From Mesostigma viride (lineage: Eukaryota; Streptophyta; Mesostigmatophyceae; Mesostigmatales; Mesostigmataceae), in the NCBI GenBank assembly GCA_009746045.1, contig RPFO01000670.1, positions 822,454-886,453 on the forward strand: a stretch of 64,000 nucleotides of DNA, given 5' to 3'. The translations under genes and the position numbers were made by a program. Shown piece by piece: positions 29,478-41,583 of this stretch. How positions within the stretch are numbered: position 1 is the first letter of the stretch; every line of letters begins with the position of its first letter. A model generated the notes under the pieces. The model was given only the letters and a program-made list of their open reading frames with translations. It was not told the origin of the DNA and searched no databases.

Positions 29478-30754
29478 TTAGACAGATAGACCGACTTGAC
29501 AGTCAGCATTCATGAGCTTCCTCAGTACATTGTACTGGGCTGGGGCCTTGTGTGGCAGCTTTGTCAATGCATCAGCAGGGTTCTCCTCACCAGGGATATG
29601 CTTCAAGTCAACCAAACTGGCCAACTCCTTCAGCAACAAATAATCCAGGTCCCGGCTCCTGGCCAGCTGCTTGTGAACAAACTGGACCATACCCATGCTG
29701 TCTGTTAGCAACAACGTCTCCATCTGCAAGGTCCAAGGGGTAACTGAAGCCAGCTCCAGCATTAACTCCTTTATGTACAGGCTGGACTGGATCCCCTCGC
29801 ATATGGCCCTGCATTCTGCCACATCTGAACTGATACAGACCCTCTTCTGCAGTCTGCTGTACCAGCTGAACAAACTTGCCCTGCTCTGATAAAAAGCAAA
29901 CAGAGCAGCAGATCTCCCCCTGACCTTGGTAACCTGGCGAGCATCCATGGAACTGTCAACAAAGATCTCCAAGGTGATAGGCTGGGTAAAGTCAATCCCA
30001 GACAAAATCAGATCAGGGGTACTCTCCACCAACCGGGCTATGACTCGAGGCTTCTCATCCTCAAGTACCTCATCAGGCATTCTGCTATGGACCATCAAAG
30101 ACGGACCACAGATGCTGGCAAACCAGGCCCACATGCCTCTCAACTCAGGTCCTGCAGCCTGGGTGATCTTCTCTGGCAAGGCCTTCACAATGGTCTGTTT
30201 ATAATCTCCTCCAGCCTGAAGCCTGATACTCCACTCCCCGTCCCTCCTGAACAGGGTAGCCTGCATTCCACAGAACACTACAGGCTTGTTGGGCTCCTGC
30301 CACAGCTCCTTGCCCAGTGAAAACTTGCCACTGATGACAGGAATAAACTTCTTCAGCCAGGTCGTGGGGGCTAGCAAATGCAGATCATCTCCATGCAAAC
30401 TAGCATACACTGGCAGACCCTCCCATTGGGCCAGCAGCAAACAGGGATCAACTGAAGACACTCTCAAGCCACACTCACTGATCAGAGCTTCCTGCAGCGT
30501 GAGTCTCCAGATGATTGGGCTCGACCTGAGTCCTTCCAGGCCCTTCAGAATAACCAGGAATTGTTGATGCAGCTCCAGCTTCCAGATGGCAGGCACCTCG
30601 ACACAGTAAGGCTCATCCTGCTTCCACACCCTCCTGGCCACTTCTGGATCAGATTTTAAAAATGCCCTCTTGAAGTCCAGCAGCACTGATGACATAGCTG
30701 CTCCCCTGTTCAGCAACCCCACGTAGAGACATAGCAAAATTCTCCATGTGTCGT
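29478..30754 (-). CDS. Copia C pol, C-terminal part: reverse transcriptase + RNase H
   Basis: Continuation of the pol frame that is broken at 39,260 by element D. Removing the 8,505-bp element and one 5-bp duplication restores phase exactly: (41,548 - 30,737) - 8,510 is divisible by 3. The part here has LDFKRAFL (first catalytic Asp), PVDPCL-like SVDPCLLL, YASLHGDDLHLL (catalytic box HGDD in place of Copia YVDD) and an RNase H with VDSSMDAR, AECRAICEG, LLTDSMG and NPADALTK, which hold its acidic residues. Intact to the stop at 29,478. The whole pol would be about 1,186 residues, close to the 1,161 of element E. Confidence 0.93.
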
Positions 30755-31209
30755 AGTTAGATGAGATGCTTAGGCTGACACACGGATTTCCGGCCTGCGC
30801 GCCGCGTATTGCCTACCGCGGCTGAGCGGGACACCTCAGTACAGTACGGCAGGGTGTACGGTACTGAGGTGTCATGTGGACCGATGTGCGGTTAGTGCCA
30901 GACTGTTCCTAGGTGCTAGCTCGACCCGCCAGGTCCGGTGTAGCCGGGCCTGACGGGCCGAGTCTTAGTTGGTTGCTAGTGACGTGGTCGCATGGCATTG
31001 CAGTGTACAGTTGTCCACTGGTCGTGTGCTGCAGGTAGCACCGCCATAGGCATATAGGCGTAGCACTGGGGAGTGCCACAGCACCCGAGTCTGCCCAGTT
31101 CCATTCTGAGCCCTCAGCTTTCATCGCTCTCTCATTGTATTATTGTAATACAATCATCATTCGCTCTCAGCTTTCGCAGTTGTTCGTCGTCCCTAGTCTC
31201 CATCCAACT
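30755..31209 (+). repeat. 5' LTR of Copia D (455 bp)
   Basis: AGTTAGATGAGATGC to CTCCATCCAACT. It contains a self-complementary CACCTCAGTACAGTAC...GTACTGAGGTG element near 30,832-30,873. Identical to the 3' LTR. Confidence 0.95.
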
Positions 31210-31227
31210 TGGACTGAAAAGTTCGAT
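31210..31227 (+). promoter_or_regulatory. probable primer-binding site of Copia D
   Basis: TGGACTGAAAAGTTCG follows the 5' LTR directly. TGG pairs with a tRNA CCA end, as usual for a primer-binding site. The tRNA is not identified. C and E lack a TGG at this place and instead share ATTACA three to four bases after the LTR. Confidence 0.45.
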
Positions 31228-31252
31228 ATTTTTTTTAAGCAAAAAAAAAGAT

Positions 31253-32520
31253 ATGGCTTCCAACAACGGCAACAACGGCAACAACAACAAGGGGAAGGCG
31301 CCTGCCAGGCGCACCTCACCCCGCCTTTCGCCGGAGGGCACGCCCTCCACCACCGATGCGAGGGTGACGCCCAACGTCCCTTCCGCACGGTGGTCGCTGA
31401 CCAACCCAGGCGTCGGGGCCCGCAGGTGGGGCCCGGCGCCCGGGGGATGGCGAGCGGGCGGCCGTTTGCCACTGGCGGTTCGTCCGCCATGGCACCTGGG
31501 GGGCAGGTCCCCCGGGCACGACGTTCCCCCGTCGCAGGTGACGGGGGTCGTGAGCGGAGTGATTCCTCCGAGGAGGATGGCGAGGTGCCGCCTGCGAGGC
31601 CTCGGCCTTCGCTTGAGCTTTCGTCGCAGACACCTGCGACGTCTGGCAACCTTTCCGTGGGCCGACAGATGGCCACCATGGACATTGACCGGTATGGGGA
31701 ACATGTTCCGCCCCCGGTCATGTTCGGGCGCCCACCCCATTTTCTCCCCCTTGGGGAGGACGACATCCCGGCGTTCATTGCGGTGAACGGCCGGATCATG
31801 CTCAACGTTTTCAGTTGCTTCCAGATGAGGAGATACACGCGATAGAGGTTCATCGGGTGCACTCGCTGATCGAGGGGCGTCTTAGGATGCAGATCCCACT
31901 GGTTCAGGTGGCGGTTTGGCTGTACTGTTTCGCCAATCGGCCGAGGCACAACCCCGGCACTGTTGATCAGTGGGCGTCCAGGCAGCGCCAGAGAGAGGCG
32001 CTGCGCGTGGTCTCCAGACCAGAGATCGCGCTGACTCCGTTGCCAGCGTGGCCCCAAGTCACGCCAGTTGGCTGGGGCCCGGATAGGCGTGAGGCGGCTG
32101 CGATGCCGCCTGCGACGGGGCGCGGGGCGGCAGACGCCCCCAACACGCCCATGGGTGGTGAAGCCACCCAGGACCCTCTGGCAGGTCAGAGGGTCCAACC
32201 TCAGCCGCAGGCTCCCCCGCCCCGCGTGGGGGGCCAGGTGGCTGAGGAGGCCACCGGGGTCGCAGGGACCCCGGCGGCGACACAAGCGCCCGGGGTCGCA
32301 GGGACCCCGGCAGCGACGCCGGCGCCTCCGGCGCTGGCGGGGGATGCAGCCCCCATGGAGGGTGTCACGGGCACCTCCAGCGGCTCTGGGGGGCAGGCCC
32401 CCTCTAGCCGCAACAAGGACAAGTCCCTGGCAGGGCCGGAGGGGCCCAGGGTCCCACCGCAGCTGGGCAGCAACCAGCACTGCTGGAGGGCGACCTGCAA
32501 GGTCGCGACTTCATCACCCT
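31253..32520 (+). pseudogene. Copia D gag N-terminal / ORF0-like region, frameshifted
   Basis: The Met at 31,253 starts a basic, Asn/Gly-rich segment (MASNNGNNGNN). The coding signal then moves between frames near 31,440, 31,815 and 32,515. The middle part (DIDRYGEHVPPPVMFGRPPH and GEDDIPAFIAVNGRIMLNVF) is non-repetitive. The following part is rich in Ala/Pro/Gly with repeats of GVAGTPAAT. By position it corresponds to the separate ORF0 of elements C and E. No domain recognised. Breaks may be real or base-calling errors. Confidence 0.6.
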
Positions 32521-33927
32521 GGTGATGAGGCCGTGTGGCGTGCCATACAGACAGCCACAGCCTCCTTCCGTGGGCTGGCCGACAGGAGCCAGCAGATGCA
32601 CGTCGCGGAGGCGGGCAGCCTGGTGTGTGCAATCATCACGCACATCCTGGGCCTGCCCAACCTCCAAGAGGGCACACGTAGGGTGTGCGACGACCTGCTG
32701 CCTGCCCTGCAGGCTCTCCTCTCAGGGAGGAGGGTGCAGGGCAGCAGGGTGCGTCTGGTGCGTTTGCTGGAGCTCCTACACAACGCCATCCTGAGAGGGG
32801 CGGGTAGGTGGCTAACTCTGCCTACCTGGTTGCATCACAATCTTACTAACCCTACTGACGATGAAGTGTCCCTCTCTCCCACCTTCCATGATTGGGAGGA
32901 GGCCCGCAGCAGGAGGCGGGAAGTGACACACACTCACACCCCCAACCAGCCCACCCCTATGTTGTCTAACCCTCCTACACAGCCCATGTTTGCCCATCCT
33001 GCTCAGCTCACTCAAGTAGCACTTCCCTCTCAGCAGGTCTCTCCTGTGAATGCTGCAGCAGCAACACCATCTTCTCCCTCTCCCCCTGCATCCCCCTCTA
33101 GGTTGCCCACTTACAATGAAAACCGTCCTGTGGATAGGATTAATGTCAGGGGGCTGCCTGAGGGGTATACTAGGGAGCAGGGGAATCATGCACTTCTCTC
33201 TCTGCAGCTGGCTAGGGAGGAACTGAATGTCAAGAATTGGTTTGGATCTCTCATGCAGGGGGATTTCTACCATCAGTCCTCTTCTCAGATTCAGAATCTC
33301 ATTCTTGTCTTCCAGCGTAGGTATCCCAAGTGGCAGGACACGCAGGCTAGGGCAGTTTGGGAGGCTTTCATGAAGGAGCTAACTGACCTCCTCTCCACCC
33401 CCTCATCTGTGGACATCTATGGGGCATTCAGGTGGGTAGAGGAATACAGGGTCACATCAGTGGACTATGTGGCTGAGACAAAGAAATATGAGCTAGCCAT
33501 CAAAGCACGTCCTGATGTCCAGCAGCTAGATCACAAGTTCTTGCTGCGTTCCTTCCTTGAGAAACTCAAACTTGACAAAAACACCTACGCTATGCTTGCA
33601 ACAGGAATGGCAAAGTACTGGGAGGACATGAAGGAGGCATTGGATTATATCAAGCTGGCCTTGGCTCCCCTTAGCCAGGGGGCCATGGGCACCTCTGTAA
33701 AGAGGGTCAGGGGGGAAGAGAGGGAGGAGGAGGATAGGGAGAGGGAAGACAGGAGCAAGAGACCTGTCACTATGGCAGAAGTCAAGTCCCTGCTGGGACA
33801 AATGTTTAAGGGCAAGGGCAAGGGCAAGGGCAAGGGCAAGGGCAAGGGCAGGGGCTGGGGCAAGGGCAAGGGTAAGGGGCAGTCTCCCTCCAAGGGGGGC
33901 AGCTCCAGCAACAACAACAACAACAGT

Positions 33928-33981
<54 letters not shown>

Positions 33982-36324
33982 AACAACAACAACAACAAGA
34001 AGCAGGACAAGGAGGACAAGTCTTCTCAGCGGTGCACCCGCTGTGGCATGAAGTACCACCTGCGGCCCACCTGCCGCAAGAACGTGGACGAGCTGGGGCA
34101 TTTGGACGTCCTGTGCCACAAGTGCCACGGGCCGCCCCACGGTGACCCCAAGGACTGCAAGCGGCCTCCTTACGGCAAGAAGTGTGAGTCTCCCTCTCAT
34201 GCTGGCTTGAGTGTGCCTGCTTCACCTTCTTCTTCTGCATGCCCCACTGTCAGAGCAGTGAGCAGTTCTGGAAAGGTGCTACAGCTGGTTTCAGAAGATT
34301 ATGTCTCTAAACCAACCTTCACATCTATGGTTCCCAAGGTGTGCAGAGTGTCCCCAGCAGAGGATGCTCAGATCAGTTTTCAGGAGCTTGCTTTGCAGTT
34401 GCATTTCCTTTATGGGCATGAAGTGAGTGCAGAGGTGGTGGCAGCAGCAATAGGGGGGGCAGCACTCAGACGTGCATGCCAGGTGGTCAGATCCCACTGC
34501 CAGCATTGTCAGTTCAATGCACCCAAACCCCCTAAGTGGCATGTAGCTACCCCACCTAAGAGCAAGGGCAGGGTGGTAGGAGATGTCTTTCATATCAAAG
34601 GACAATCTTACTTGGCACTTAAAGATGCATGGTCAAGGTACACAACCATTGAACCATTACCTGGAATGGACAAGACACAGTTGCTCAGGGCTCTCTTGAT
34701 TGCTCAGGCCAGGTACTACCCTGTGGAGGCATTGTTACTGGATCAGCAGTTCACATGTCTTGCCAATGAACCAGGGTGTGAGGCTATTGATCTGGCTGGG
34801 CTAGAAGATCATGAGAGGCAAGGCATTATTGAAAGGGCCATCAGGTCCATTAAAACCCTTGTAGCCAAAGAAGATGGCAATCTGCTGGCTGACAGTGGGT
34901 CCTATGCTGACAGAGCTCTGTGGTCCACCAGGTTGTGCCAAGTCCTCAACAGGAGGCCACTCATGAAAACCCCACAAGGGGTGGTCATTACACCAGATGG
35001 ATTGCATGCAGGCATTTATCCACCTGAGGTACTAGCCCTCTACAACGCACAGCGAGCACAGACAGCTAGCAGGTTAGCTGTCAAGGATGCAAAGCATCCA
35101 CGTCCCACCTTCAGAGAAGGGGATCAGGTCCTATTCTACAAGGAGTCGGGACTAGGCAAGGTGGGTACCTGGCATGGGCCAGCCACCATCCTAAAGTTTA
35201 ACACCACTGGCAGGACAGTGTTAGTTAAACACAATGACACGGGAAAAATTCACAGGTGTTCACCTCACAGGATGAAATTGTATTTTCCAACTGTGTCAGA
35301 CGTGGCAGAGGAGGAAGAGCTGTTGGCCGACAGCCCTGTACAGTTGCCTGGCATCCCAGCGTTGCCCAGTGAGTGGTTGTTTGGAACACCCACTGGTGAG
35401 TGTGAGAGCCACACCCACTGTGACACCCAGGTCACCCTTGATGATTGCAGGCAGTCACTGCAGGATTGGCCCCCTGCAGCAGAGGGTCACATTGGCAAAA
35501 CAGGTGATCAGCAACCTATCACCTCTACAAGTGTGAACATAGCTCAGCCACTAGCTGCACCTTCCAAACGCAGCCTAGCAGACGCTGTTCGCATTTTACA
35601 AGCAGCTCATAGAGCCAAAGCTCAAACTGCTGCAGGATCAGCTAAGGTGGGGAAGGTTGGGCAGAATGACAATAGCCCATTTATGGTTGCAGTGGACACA
35701 CAAGCCCAGGTCAGCATTATCAGTGCCCTGGCTGTGCCCCATTTGCCTTTGGAACCTTCACCCTGGCACCATGTGGCTGATTTCTCAGGGCAGTCATCCC
35801 TCAAGGTATTAGGTCAGGTCATGTTGACTATACTCGGTATCCCCACTCCTTTTCAGGTCTTGGAAGGTTATAAAGGGAATGCTTTATTGGGGGATCCTTT
35901 TCTCTGTTACCCTGGTGTCCTCATATCCAGTGATAGACTATCCATCCAGGACATGGGTGGTGTTGATCTGAATCATTTCAAAATTTCTCTTGAAAAACTT
36001 CTTAACACCAACATTGCTTCTGTAAAATTTGCTACACCCAAGTATGCCCCAGGGCAAGAACCCTGTGTGGCAGACCTGGTTCACAACCAAAAACTTCATC
36101 CCAACTCATTTGGATTGGGCAAGCATGATGTGGCTAAAATGTCTCCTCTTTCTTATGAACAGATAGAGCAAGACTGTCGCACACACATAGGATTCCTAAA
36201 ATGGGTGGAGGCCTTTAACAAGGCCAGGGAAGAATGGGTAGTGCCAGATCCTCTTAGTCCTTCTCATACTCCCCTGTCACACCTATTGACAAAAAGCCTG
36301 CAGGGTGCAAGCACTTGCGCCTGA
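32521..36324 (+). CDS. Copia D gag - integrase - aspartic protease
   Basis: One open frame. Gag: helical capsid-like region, then Gly-Lys repeats (33,808-33,870) and about 30 Asn codons (33,910-33,998), then two knuckles CTRCGMKYHLRPTC and CHKCHGPPHGDPKDC (about 34,033-34,160). Integrase: H-x4-H (HFLYGH) and CQVVRSHCQHC zinc finger, core with GDVFHIKG, LLLDQQF and GIIERAI (D, D, E; D-x29-E), then an SH3-like domain (GDQVLFYKESG...). Protease downstream of the integrase: AVDTQAQVSII at about 35,689-35,721, LKVLGQV and LLGDPFL. The frame ends at 36,324, and RT continues in another frame after a break near 36,250. Nothing protease-like lies between the knuckles and the integrase. Confidence 0.88.
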
Positions 36325-37691
36325 AGTTTGTGTGTAAACATAAGCCAGCAGCAGATGGGTCAGTCATCTTTCATGCTAGACCTTGTGTGACAGAGTTCAA
36401 GGGCACCACTGATCTGACAGAGGCAGAGTTGTACACGCCAGGCATTCAGCAAACATCCCTAAAAATCTTGCTGTCTGTCTTTGTGGGTCATCTCAATGAT
36501 GGGGATGACTATATCTGTAAGGCTACAGACATTAAAAGGGCTTTCCTGAAAGGCTCACCTGAGATAGCACAACAAGTGTGGCATGGTCAGGTGTACGTAG
36601 TCTCCACTCCCAGAGTTTGGGCAAAACACATCCCTCAGCAGTACCTGAAAGCTAACATAGGTGTTGAAGGGCTGCAATCAGCTCCTCGCATTTTCAGGAT
36701 GTCAGCTCAGGCTGTGTTTGAAAAGTTAGGGGCTAGATATGATGACATAGACCCTTGCTTCTTTGTGGTCCCACACCCTCATGGCATTCTCACCTTTGTG
36801 TGGCATGGGGATGATCAGCTGATTGCTGGGCCAAGGCGTGCTGTGGATGATTTTATTCAACAAGTGTCACAGCATTTTGAGATTGGCAAGCAAGTAGAGC
36901 TGGGCACCACTGCCATAAAATTTTGTGGCACAATGTTACAACTCCAGCAGCATCAAAACCAGTGGGTGTGTGCACTCTACTCTCCCAATGATTACATGCA
37001 CAGCTGCTTGGAGGTTTTGCAAACAAAAATCAAACCTGGAGCCTGTCCTACCATTAGAGGCAAGCTGGGGTGGTTGTGCTCAACGTGTGCACCTCACCTG
37101 GCTGTGGTTAGCAGAGTTGATGATGATGTCTTGATGCAAGTAGGTCACAAAGCCATCACCAAAACTCTCCAGGAGGGCCCTCCCCTTATCTTGCACTCCT
37201 TGGATCTCCACAAAACCATTCACATCCAAGCTATGATGGATAGTTCCATGGAGTCCAGGCAGATTACCAAGTTGCAGGCAAGGGAGTCAGGCTTGTATTT
37301 TGTGCAGAATGATGATGCACCCTTGTCTCTCATTTCATGGTACAGCCGGTTGCATAGACGCAAGGCTGTCAGCAGCAATGCTGCTGAGTGCAGGGCAGTG
37401 GTGTCAGCAGTGCTTCATGCCAGGTACTTGAATCATGTGCTGGTTTGGTTGCAGATGCAAGCAGGCAGCAATGCTGGGGTGGTGGCACACTTGCTCACTG
37501 ACAGTCAGTCAGTCCTCAGTTTCCTTGCTAACCCCTATGCTGTGCACACTGATCTTGACTGGGTGGTCCTGAAACAGGAGTCCACCTACTGGGAGTCCAC
37601 CCGTCACGTGGAGGACAAACACAACGCTGCTGATGCACTCACTAAAGTGCCTCAGCAGGCAGCTGACAATACCAGCTGTTGTACCACTTGA
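36315..37691 (+). CDS. Copia D reverse transcriptase + RNase H
   Basis: 458 codons from the Met at 36,315; aligned coding extends upstream to about 36,250 in this frame, so this is the C-terminal part of pol after a single-base break. Motifs: TDIKRAFLKGS (catalytic Asp), GLQSAPRIF, DIDPCFF, FVWHGDDQLIAG (HGDD box), then RNase H with MMDSSMESRQ, NAAECRAV, LLTDSQSVL and NAADALTK. Domain complement is complete. D is more diverged from C and E than those two are from each other. Confidence 0.92.
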   Translation: MRLKFVCKHKPAADGSVIFHARPCVTEFKGTTDLTEAELYTPGIQQTSLKILLSVFVGHLNDGDDYICKATDIKRAFLKGSPEIAQQVWHGQVYVVSTPRVWAKHIPQQYLKANIGVEGLQSAPRIFRMSAQAVFEKLGARYDDIDPCFFVVPHPHGILTFVWHGDDQLIAGPRRAVDDFIQQVSQHFEIGKQVELGTTAIKFCGTMLQLQQHQNQWVCALYSPNDYMHSCLEVLQTKIKPGACPTIRGKLGWLCSTCAPHLAVVSRVDDDVLMQVGHKAITKTLQEGPPLILHSLDLHKTIHIQAMMDSSMESRQITKLQARESGLYFVQNDDAPLSLISWYSRLHRRKAVSSNAAECRAVVSAVLHARYLNHVLVWLQMQAGSNAGVVAHLLTDSQSVLSFLANPYAVHTDLDWVVLKQESTYWESTRHVEDKHNAADALTKVPQQAADNTSCCTT

Positions 37692-38804
37692 TGAACCCCT
37701 ATGGCAAGCAGGCAACCCTGCCCCATAGGGGGGACGCCTAGCAGGGTCCTGTTCACCAGGGCCGCCTAGGTCACCCAGTACCCCTTGGGCAGGTCCAAGG
37801 GGTAGGTTGTGGCTTCCAGCAGGGGGTTGGTTGGAGTCTGTTTTCATACATCTGCGTGCCCTATGCCCAATAAAATCTGTTTTGATTTTTTCAACACCAT
37901 GGAATTTCGTTATGCACACCTTCATAGGTGGGCATGGGATGTATCTCACACCTTTATTCACTAGGGCGTATGCCTTGGTGGATTGGCCTTGAGCTCAGTG
38001 GCTCAGGTGCCCCCATTCAAGTGGAGGGTCAAAGCTCCCTTGACAGGTGGTTACCCAGGACCCCAGTTCACTGTGGATATCCTGGGCCACCTGGCCTTAC
38101 TGTTCAGTGGCAGTAAAGGCATGGGTGCTGTCATGTTGTCTAGTACAACGTGCTCAGCACAGGTGCAGGATGAAATATTCCTGTCACCTGTCACCAGGAC
38201 TTCAGTCACCCATGTGCAGGGCAGGGGTGGCTGGTCTCACACGTTGTGCAGGTGCAATGTGGCCAGGTCCAGGATGTCATAGTCCTGTCACCTGTCACTC
38301 GGACTTCAGCCCCCTCTGTGCAGGGCAGGGGTGGCTGGTCCTCACATGTTGTGCAGGTACAACATGGACAGTGCAGGGTGCAATAAACCTGTCCACTGTC
38401 ACTCCTCAGGTTGCAGGTAACCTGAGCTCAGTTGACCCAGCCTGGCTGGATATTTTCTCTCTGAGTGGGCGATGATGATGGAACAACATGGAACCTCTTA
38501 AACGGTTACCTTGGCATTTTTTACAATGGCTTTCTTGGCTGGTGATGCACTCCCTGGATAGGCAGACAGGCATAGCTATCTCCCTTGTGAGCTCGCGAGG
38601 AGGAGGAACTCCCCGGGCATGTTGAGCTAAACGTGATGCCATCACAAGTACTGCACGAGTTCTGGGGCCCATCTTTTTCAGTCCAGATGTGGCAGTATGG
38701 GTGTCAGTTGCTCAGCACCTCAGTCAGCTTGGAGTCAGTCTCCTAGCTGGGCAGGGTCAGGCTTGAAGTCGCTAGCCTTCAACCTGAAAGGAAAACATAA
38801 TGGG
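37692..38804 (+). other. 3' UTR of Copia D with short tandem repeats
   Basis: AATAAA at about 37,869. From 38,090 to 38,400 a unit of about 104 bp (GCAGGGCAGGGGTGGCTGG at about 38,216 and 38,320, with CCTGTCACCTGTCAC) is repeated two to three times. A purine-rich GAAAGGAAAACATAATGGG precedes the 3' LTR and may be the polypurine tract. Confidence 0.7.
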
Positions 38805-39259
38805 AGTTAGATGAGATGCTTAGGCTGACACACGGATTTCCGGCCTGCGCGCCGCGTATTGCCTACCGCGGCTGAGCGGGACACCTCAGTACAGTACGGC
38901 AGGGTGTACGGTACTGAGGTGTCATGTGGACCGATGTGCGGTTAGTGCCAGACTGTTCCTAGGTGCTAGCTCGACCCGCCAGGTCCGGTGTAGCCGGGCC
39001 TGACGGGCCGAGTCTTAGTTGGTTGCTAGTGACGTGGTCGCATGGCATTGCAGTGTACAGTTGTCCACTGGTCGTGTGCTGCAGGTAGCACCGCCATAGG
39101 CATATAGGCGTAGCACTGGGGAGTGCCACAGCACCCGAGTCTGCCCAGTTCCATTCTGAGCCCTCAGCTTTCATCGCTCTCTCATTGTATTATTGTAATA
39201 CAATCATCATTCGCTCTCAGCTTTCGCAGTTGTTCGTCGTCCCTAGTCTCCATCCAACT
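38805..39259 (+). repeat. 3' LTR of Copia D (455 bp)
   Basis: No difference found against the 5' LTR over 455 bp. Followed by GTCGT, the target duplication. Confidence 0.95.
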
Positions 39260-41548
39260 GTCGTGTAGCATCCCTGGCGTGTATAGCTCCTCTCCTGGCA
39301 GACTCCCCGTGCCGTGATACTCATTCAGGACAGGCCTGACATGGGGCACTGATACCTCATCCACAACCTTCCTCTTCAGCACAAATCTCAAAGCAAGCTT
39401 CCTTGATGCTGGGGGACGTCTGTCTGTTGGTGCAGCACACTCAAACTGCAACCACTCCTCCAATGCCTTGGAGAAGGCGAGCTTCCAAGCCTCAAACAAA
39501 GTAGGCGAGCTCATCTCTTGGACCAGCTGGTCATATGTCAAAGGAGAGTGTGCAGCAAGGCTCCTGTGAGTTATGCCAATACTGCTGGGGTGCAACACAG
39601 CTGGAATCACCAAACTGGCCGCTGGGGGCACCTCCCCTTCATCCCATTTTACACCCTTGACCGGCTTGGCCCTGCACCTGACTGGAAATGTTGTCCTGAA
39701 ATTTTCTAGGGGAATCATCCCCCAGCCATCTCTTCTCAGAGCTGTAGCTCTGATAGAAATCCCAGGATTGCCCAGAAAATTCTGACCCAAAATCACAGGG
39801 CCATCATAGTCCTCTAGGACAAGGAAGGTCACATCCACACCCATGACAGGGGCAGTAACCTCTCCCAACACCCTTAGATGCGTCCTACCACTGAAATCAG
39901 ACACCCAGGGGCAACTTGGTTCTCCGACCAGCAGTTCTCCTGTATGCTGAGGTCCCATGACAGAAACCTGTGCATTGGTATCTATCTCCATGGCAGCTAC
40001 CTCAGGTTCATCCAACTGGACAAGCTTGGACACCTTAGGCTCCTTCTTGGCTCTTTGCAAAGCCTGTACAATATCTGATAGACGCACACCCCTAGGCCTG
40101 GTGTCGGGCCGTTCCGGAGGTGCAGCCTGTCCGCCTGCTTGCCCAACCACCGTATGTGAAGGTACCCCAGGGGCCGGGCCAGGGTCACCCTGAGGGCTCG
40201 ATACAGCTGTAGCACCCTGATCAGGAAGCTCCACGTCACCCCCGCCTTGTACACCAGCGGGCACCTGGAAGAGGTCTCCTTGATTACCTCCCCGGGGACG
40301 GATCTTTGACCAGGACAGACGGTGCACTGCTTGGGAACCATCAATGGCCACCCAGCACTTATGGCCAGCGGCTTCTACTCGGGTCACCACCCCATCATGC
40401 CAGCTGCCACGTTTCCCTGGAAAGCTTGGTTCCTTCCACACAACAACCTGTTGTCCAACGTTAGGCTCTAGGACACTCCAGCCCTTGTCTTTCTGCCTCA
40501 GCTTGAGGAACTTGGCCTCTAGCTTCTCCTTCCATGCCTGCTCAGCATCAGCTGGCAGCATCCTGGTATGCAGCATAAGAGGATTGATGGCAATGTCACC
40601 AAAGAACATGGGAGTCCTCAGGTTCAGCCTATCCTCCACAGAACGTAGCCATGCAGATGTCACAATGGCAGATGACGTCCTTGGAATCCTCTCCACCAGC
40701 AGCACAGTCTTGATCTCTTGGATGGCTCTCTCCACCACCCCTTGCTGGCCGTGGCTCTCCCTGGGTGTAATAAGCAACTCTGGAAACTCTGGCAGGTTCT
40801 CACAGCACTCAAACTGAATGTCACACTGCAACAACTCCAACCCACCAGGGTACCTGCTCCTTGTCAACTTCAGAGCAGCAATCAATGTAGGCTTCTCCAT
40901 GTCAGGCAGGATCTCTAGGGTCTTGTACTTGGTATATCTGTCCACTGCCACCAGCAGCTTCAAACCCCTGATTCTCTGAATATCTACCTGCACATGGCCT
41001 GGCTGCAAAATAGGAGTCCTGGCATGAGACTGCTTGGGCTTTCTAGCAACTAGCCTGCACTTGCAAGCTTGAGCAACCTGTTGGCAGATGGAGTACAACT
41101 CACTTCCTCCCAGCCGTCTAGCAACTTGCAAAGACTGAGCTGCATGGCCAAACATGGTATGCAACCTTGAGGCAATGTCATACAAGAGAGAAAACCTTTT
41201 ATTGTCATTATTAGCACTCAAGGTATGTACAGATCCCTTATGTACAGGAGGCACCAGGGTCGTGCCTGTCAGACTGTCTCCAGCCCTATCCTCATCCTGA
41301 CCATCCTGTGCCAGTCCTGCACGGTCAGAATGCTTCTGAGATCCACCTGGGTCCACATCACCAGGTCCTACCTCAGGCTCAGCACCGCCATGGCGGGCAC
41401 GTTGGCGAGTAACCACTGCAGCTACAGCTGGCATACTCTCTGTGGTAACCAAGCTTGCCCCATCGTGTCCAATAGGCTCTTTCACTAGAGCATGGGGCTG
41501 CCCCTCACTGCTGTCACTAGCAGCTTCATTACACACCCCTGGGGGCAC
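39260..41548 (-). CDS. Copia C pol, N-terminal part: integrase, protease, start of RT
   Basis: Read from a GTG at 41,548; the frame is open from about 41,578, and no upstream ATG is available. Zinc finger LHTMFGH (H-x4-H) and CQQVAQACKC; core QVDIQ, QCDIQF and GQQGVVERAI (D, D, E; D-x29-E); SH3-like domain VGQQVVVWKEPSFPGKRGSW. After the integrase comes the aspartic protease MEIDTNAQVSVMG (about 39,965-40,005), LRVLGEV and VILGQNFL, then the first part of RT (LRFVLKRK..., ELYTPGMLHD) up to the D insertion. Gag lies 35 bp upstream in another frame, so a shift or reinitiation is needed, or one base is wrong in the linker. Confidence 0.92.
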
Positions 41549-41583
41549 CCTCCAGGGTTCAGGGATGTGTGCAGCCGCTCAAG

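Larger units (their letters stand above)
30755..39259 (+). mobile_element. Copia-type element D, 8,505 bp, nested in Copia C
   Basis: Two 455-bp LTRs (30,755-31,209; 38,805-39,259) that are identical by eye; duplication GTCGT at 30,750-30,754 and 39,260-39,264. LTRs begin AGTT and end AACT. Internal order: leader, gag, integrase, protease, reverse transcriptase, RNase H, 1.1-kb 3' UTR. It is opposite in orientation to its host C. Several single-base frame breaks (about 31,440, 31,815, 32,515 and 36,250) contrast with the identical LTRs. Confidence 0.93.

Noticed and set aside
36240-36324. Programmed -1 frameshift between protease and RT in Copia D
   Set aside because: No slippery heptamer seen near 36,250, and C and E read through this region in one frame; an indel is simpler.
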